DNA of 64,000 nucleotides, from contig NZ_LAXJ01000028.1 of the NCBI RefSeq assembly GCF_001441615.1, positions 1-64,000 on the forward strand, in the 5' to 3' direction. Shown here piece by piece: positions 60,820-64,000 of this stretch. Both the position numbers and the translations under genes were made by a program. The stretch comes from Roseovarius atlanticus (GTDB taxonomy: Bacteria; Pseudomonadota; Alphaproteobacteria; Rhodobacterales; Rhodobacteraceae). Position 1 is the first letter of the stretch. The number at the start of each line of letters is the position of its first letter. The notes beneath the pieces are model-generated. The model saw only the letters and a list, made by a program, of their open reading frames with translations. It made no database searches and was not told the origin of the DNA.

Positions 60820-62832
60820 CTATCGTGCAACCAGCTTTTGACCACCATCCTCCCGCAGCATCGCTTCCATGTCATCCAAACCATCAACGGCAGAGCGCAT
60901 CTGCGCCTCGTCGCCTACGCCCACCGTCTCGGCATTCGCGACCTGGCTCCCAAAATCCATTTCCATCTGTCGCTGTTCGTCGGCGATCACGGCTTGAACG
61001 ACAGGCGCAGTCTTCTTTGGGGCGACATCGATTTGTCCCGACGATTGGCCATCAGCAGCCTGGCGTGCGGCCTCAACGTCAGCCTCGGATCTCCCTGACC
61101 CGTTCGCTGGCGGTGTCATCGGCATGGCGCGCGCACTCAGCGGCAGCGTACCCTGCAATCCTCCTCCCCCTGGCTCCGGAAACGGCAATTCGCCCGTCTG
61201 CGCTGCATGGATCGCCTTGAACAGCCGATCGTCAAAGTACTGGATCCGTTTGGCCCGGACCGGCATCTGGGCATCGATCACCATGACGATCTCATCGAGC
61301 GGCAGGCGGCGGGCCTCATCTTCGGGGAGCAAGGAGCTTTCTTCAGTCCTTGTCGACTGGCTACGGCCCTCGAAGGGGTTCTTTCCGATGGATTGGGACC
61401 GCGTGATGACAGTCTTCGTCGTCTTGCCGACGGCCTTGCTCAATTCCTCGACCGTTTTCTCATCCGAGGGCGTTAAGTAGAGCTTGACACCCGCGTTGCC
61501 CTGCAGGGCGCGGCGGGTGTTTTCGCCATAGATTTCATCGAGGGCGGGAATGGTTTGCGTGACCACGGCCAGGTGACCACGATAGGTGCGCAGGGTCTCG
61601 ATGCTCTCGACCACGATCGGCATTTTGCCCAAGCGATTGAACTCGTCGAGCATGATCATTACGGGCCAGGGCTCATCTGGCCCGGGATCCTTTTCCTGCA
61701 TGGCGGAGAGGAGATCGGAGAAAAAGAGCCGGATCAGCGGCGCGAGGGGTTTGACCATCAGCGGCTGGACCACGAGATAGACCGAAAAAGGCTTCTTGCG
61801 GATCGTGCGGAAATCAAAGTCCGACACCGCCGTCGCCTCGTCGATGGCCGGGTTCTGCCATTGATCGAGCCCCGAGGTCATCAGGAGCGAGACGTAAGAC
61901 GTCAGCGTGTCGTTGTTGGTCGAAGCCAACCGCGTGAAGATCAGCTTGGCGGCCCTGTTATCCACCTCGTGCCCCCGCGCGAAATATTCCTTCTGCTTGT
62001 TCGCGCCCGAGGCCGCGATGCGGTAGATCTCGCCAAGAGTCGGACGTTTGCGCTGGAACGCCAACAGGCCTGCTGCCACAAAGAGATCGATCCCGCCTTT
62101 GAGGAGGCCCTGCACCCGGTCGTTGTCGCTCTGCAGGAACAGCGTCGCCAGGAGCTGCAGTTCCATCTGCTGGCGCGCGGGATCTTTCAGTTGATAGATG
62201 CGCAAGAGCGGGTTGTAGCGATGCGTGCGCTTGCCCTCCCAATCGGTGGGGGCAAAGCGATAGACCTTGTCGCCTTGGGCTGCACGGTGCCGGGCCGTGG
62301 CCTCAAAGCACTCGCCCTTCACATCGAGCGTCACGGCGGAGCCTTGCCAGGTCAGCAGGTTCGGGATGACAAAGCCCGTGGTCTTGCCGCGGCCCGTGGG
62401 CGCCACGATCAGCGCATGCGGGAAAACCTTGGAGCAAATGTAATTGGCGCGGGAGCCCGGCGCCCCCAGCTTGCCGAGGATGAACCCGGTCCCGGGCGCC
62501 CCGAAGAAGCCATTGGCCTTCATCTCGCGCGCATTCTGCCAATGGGTCTGGCCAAAGCGTGTGAGGGCCGAGCCTGAAAGGGCGAGGCTCAGCATCAGGC
62601 CGGCGGCGGCGAAGCTGCCGATGATCAGGTGAATAAGTTGCGCGTCCTCCGGGCGGCGATCGAGGATCGCCAGATAGTTCTGCGCGATATAGGCAAAGTC
62701 GATCTCGGCCCCAAACCCGAGATCCTGGTAGGTCAGCACCGCCGAGGCGATCGTATAGCCCATGGCCCCAGTCACCAGCGTTACCAGCAAGACCCCTGTT
62801 GCGATCCGCGCTTTTCCCATGGAGGCGCTCAA
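60820..62832 (-). CDS. virD4: VirD4/TraG-type coupling ATPase
   Basis: A 670-residue protein with two N-terminal helices, Walker A PTGRGKTT (in VAPTGRGKTTGFVIPNLLTW) and Walker B (MIMLDEFNRLGKM). It carries the relaxase-DNA complex to the T4SS channel. The C-terminal ~100 residues are low-complexity and variable. It is separated from the virB genes by the cargo island and is on the opposite strand. Its start overlaps the next gene by four bases. Confidence 0.93.
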   Translation of the reverse strand: MSASMGKARIATGVLLVTLVTGAMGYTIASAVLTYQDLGFGAEIDFAYIAQNYLAILDRRPEDAQLIHLIIGSFAAAGLMLSLALSGSALTRFGQTHWQNAREMKANGFFGAPGTGFILGKLGAPGSRANYICSKVFPHALIVAPTGRGKTTGFVIPNLLTWQGSAVTLDVKGECFEATARHRAAQGDKVYRFAPTDWEGKRTHRYNPLLRIYQLKDPARQQMELQLLATLFLQSDNDRVQGLLKGGIDLFVAAGLLAFQRKRPTLGEIYRIAASGANKQKEYFARGHEVDNRAAKLIFTRLASTNNDTLTSYVSLLMTSGLDQWQNPAIDEATAVSDFDFRTIRKKPFSVYLVVQPLMVKPLAPLIRLFFSDLLSAMQEKDPGPDEPWPVMIMLDEFNRLGKMPIVVESIETLRTYRGHLAVVTQTIPALDEIYGENTRRALQGNAGVKLYLTPSDEKTVEELSKAVGKTTKTVITRSQSIGKNPFEGRSQSTRTEESSLLPEDEARRLPLDEIVMVIDAQMPVRAKRIQYFDDRLFKAIHAAQTGELPFPEPGGGGLQGTLPLSARAMPMTPPANGSGRSEADVEAARQAADGQSSGQIDVAPKKTAPVVQAVIADEQRQMEMDFGSQVANAETVGVGDEAQMRSAVDGLDDMEAMLREDGGQKLVAR

Positions 62833-64000
62833 TGGACCTGTCCCCGCTCAGTCTCGCCATCCACATCGCCAGTGCGGTGCTTTTCGTATTCGGTGTCGGC
62901 AAGATCATCGACCACCTGGCGCAAGGCCTCCGTGTTGGCCGTCGCTGCATCCGATTGCAGATAGACCTTGGCGACATAGAGCCGGTCGAGGCGGTCCTCG
63001 AGAACCTTCTCCAGCGCGTCGGCATCGCCAGATGTGAGCCGGTCGAGTTGGCGAACGTCCAGCACCCGCGCGATCTCGTCGCGAAATGCGTCCCGCTCCG
63101 CCTCGGTCTCGAAGGGCGCGGACAACTCCCCCGCCCGCTCATGGTCCAGAACACGCTTAATCTCGTCTGCAAGGCGGTCGGCACGGTCAGACTGCGGCGC
63201 AGTTTCACCGCGGGCTGCGAGGAGTGCGTCGCGCGTGCCAACCCCAAGCCCCTCGCGCATCTCGGTTTCGCGGCGGACCTGATTGATGGCCTCCGTGTCC
63301 CGGATCTCGACGACGGCCGCATAGGTCGCGCCAAGCCCGCGGACGAGGTGGGACGGCATGTCCGGATAGCGCGCGCGCAAGTCATCCGTAACTGCATCGG
63401 CAACGGGCGTGCGGAGGTCGCGTGCCTCCATGATCCGGTCGACCTCGCGGGTGATCTCGCTGGCGCGGGCCGCATCGGTAATGGTCTCCCTGTAGGGCTC
63501 AGACCGGTCAATCACATCGCCAGGGCGTGCGAGCAGATCCGGGTGTGCCTCGAGATAGGCGCGCTGCTCCGTCTCGATCCGGCGCTCCGCCCGCGAGACA
63601 ACCTCCCAGTCCCGGTCCTCGATCTGCTGCGCTGTCAGACCCTCTGCGCGCATCTCCTGACGGATTGTCCCTTCCATCTCCCGGACTGCGTCCCGGTGAT
63701 AATGGAACCGCTCGTTGACCGCTTCGGCTTCCACGACGCCATCCCGGCGCAGCACGTTCTCCCGCTCCAAGAGCGTGCCAAGTTCGACATGCACATCGTT
63801 GAGAATGTCGCGCGCCTGTACCAGATCGGCGCGGCGTTCAAGGTTCAGATCCCGCGCCTCAGCCACCTTGGCGAGATCATCTGCGATCCATTGATGCTCG
63901 AGCGCGGCGCTCGAGGCCCCGGTCTCGATCCGGGCCACCACTTCCGATGTGCTGATCCCGGTGCCCCGTAGTGCCGCGTCAATGCGCGATCTCAGATCGG
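62829..64000 (-). CDS. Helical transfer protein, partial, possibly the C-terminal part of a relaxase
   Basis: The frame is open to the window edge, so the N-terminus is missing. The visible 390 residues are charged and helical (TEAERDAFRDEIARVLDVRQ, LEKVLEDRLDRLYVAKVYLQ). This suits a mobilisation protein tail. No relaxase tyrosine or histidine triad is in view. Position next to virD4 suggests a VirD2/TraA-type relaxase or an associated protein. Its stop overlaps virD4 by four bases. Confidence 0.6.
   Translation of the reverse strand, partial: DLRSRIDAALRGTGISTSEVVARIETGASSAALEHQWIADDLAKVAEARDLNLERRADLVQARDILNDVHVELGTLLERENVLRRDGVVEAEAVNERFHYHRDAVREMEGTIRQEMRAEGLTAQQIEDRDWEVVSRAERRIETEQRAYLEAHPDLLARPGDVIDRSEPYRETITDAARASEITREVDRIMEARDLRTPVADAVTDDLRARYPDMPSHLVRGLGATYAAVVEIRDTEAINQVRRETEMREGLGVGTRDALLAARGETAPQSDRADRLADEIKRVLDHERAGELSAPFETEAERDAFRDEIARVLDVRQLDRLTSGDADALEKVLEDRLDRLYVAKVYLQSDAATANTEALRQVVDDLADTEYEKHRTGDVDGETERGQVH

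Noticed and set aside
61555..62577. 340-codon open frame on the plus strand
   Set aside because: Antisense to virD4, which has intact Walker motifs.
62799..63971. 390-codon open frame on the plus strand
   Set aside because: Shadow of the helical transfer protein on the minus strand in GC-rich DNA.
1..64000. CRISPR arrays, tRNA or rRNA genes, replication origin, oriT
   Set aside because: No regular repeat array, tRNA-like cloverleaf, iteron set or nick-site region was recognised by eye; oriT may lie beyond the right edge.

Overview
The window looks like the accessory part of an alphaproteobacterial genome, most likely a Rhodobacteraceae plasmid or integrative conjugative element. The support is protein-family content: roseobacter-style VirB/VirD4 conjugation genes, CtaG/SCO/PCuAC copper-chaperone sets, system I cytochrome c maturation genes and moderately high GC. 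No species name can be read from the sequence, and no tRNA, rRNA or CRISPR array was seen.

The left part (about 1-36.9 kb) is a metal and cell-envelope island. It holds a Zn/Cd/Pb-type P-type ATPase, a CDF exporter, a ZIP transporter, a MntR-type regulator facing a phosphonate-transporter-like ABC operon with a di-heme peroxidase-like protein, two CtaG-type proteins, three SCO proteins, PCuAC, DsbA/DsbB, a DsbD/ScsB-type reductase, ccmFGHI, lipoprotein maturation enzymes LspA and Lnt, an M23 peptidase and four L,D-transpeptidases. A MerR-family regulator of the CadR/PbrR/ZntR kind lies at 32.0 kb. Seven promoters with the MerR hallmark (a -35 box, a 19-base dyad-bearing spacer and a -10 box) stand before the P-type ATPase, two L,D-transpeptidases, the 24.7 kb SCO/Dsb/PCuAC/LspA/Lnt operon, the ccm operon, the ScsB-like gene and the transglutaminase-CDF pair. 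This suggests one metal-responsive regulon that exports metal and remodels the periplasm and cell wall.

From 32.5 to 38.4 kb there are decayed IS3 and IS66 fragments and one apparently intact ISNCY-like element. From 38.5 to 42.5 kb there are a secreted protein, an EamA transporter, an HTH/multi-TM protein and small unknowns. From 42.6 to 54.1 kb runs a near-complete type IV secretion operon: VirB1, B2, B3, B4, a small VirB7-like lipoprotein, a second lytic transglycosylase, B5, B8, B9, B10, B11, two small proteins and B6. VirD4 and part of a transfer protein, possibly a relaxase, follow on the opposite strand at the right edge.

Between virB6 and virD4 (54.3-60.8 kb) is a cargo island and the best candidate for an undescribed system. 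One strand carries a MazG-like protein with an unknown C-terminal domain, coupled to a uracil-DNA-glycosylase-like protein. The convergent strand carries an acyl-carrier-like protein, an Xre regulator, an ImmA/IrrE metallopeptidase fused to a chagasin-like cysteine-peptidase inhibitor domain, a papain-like C1 peptidase and a divergent thymidylate-synthase-like protein. An anti-phage or mobile-element conflict system acting on pyrimidine nucleotides under proteolytic control is an inference that fits this content.
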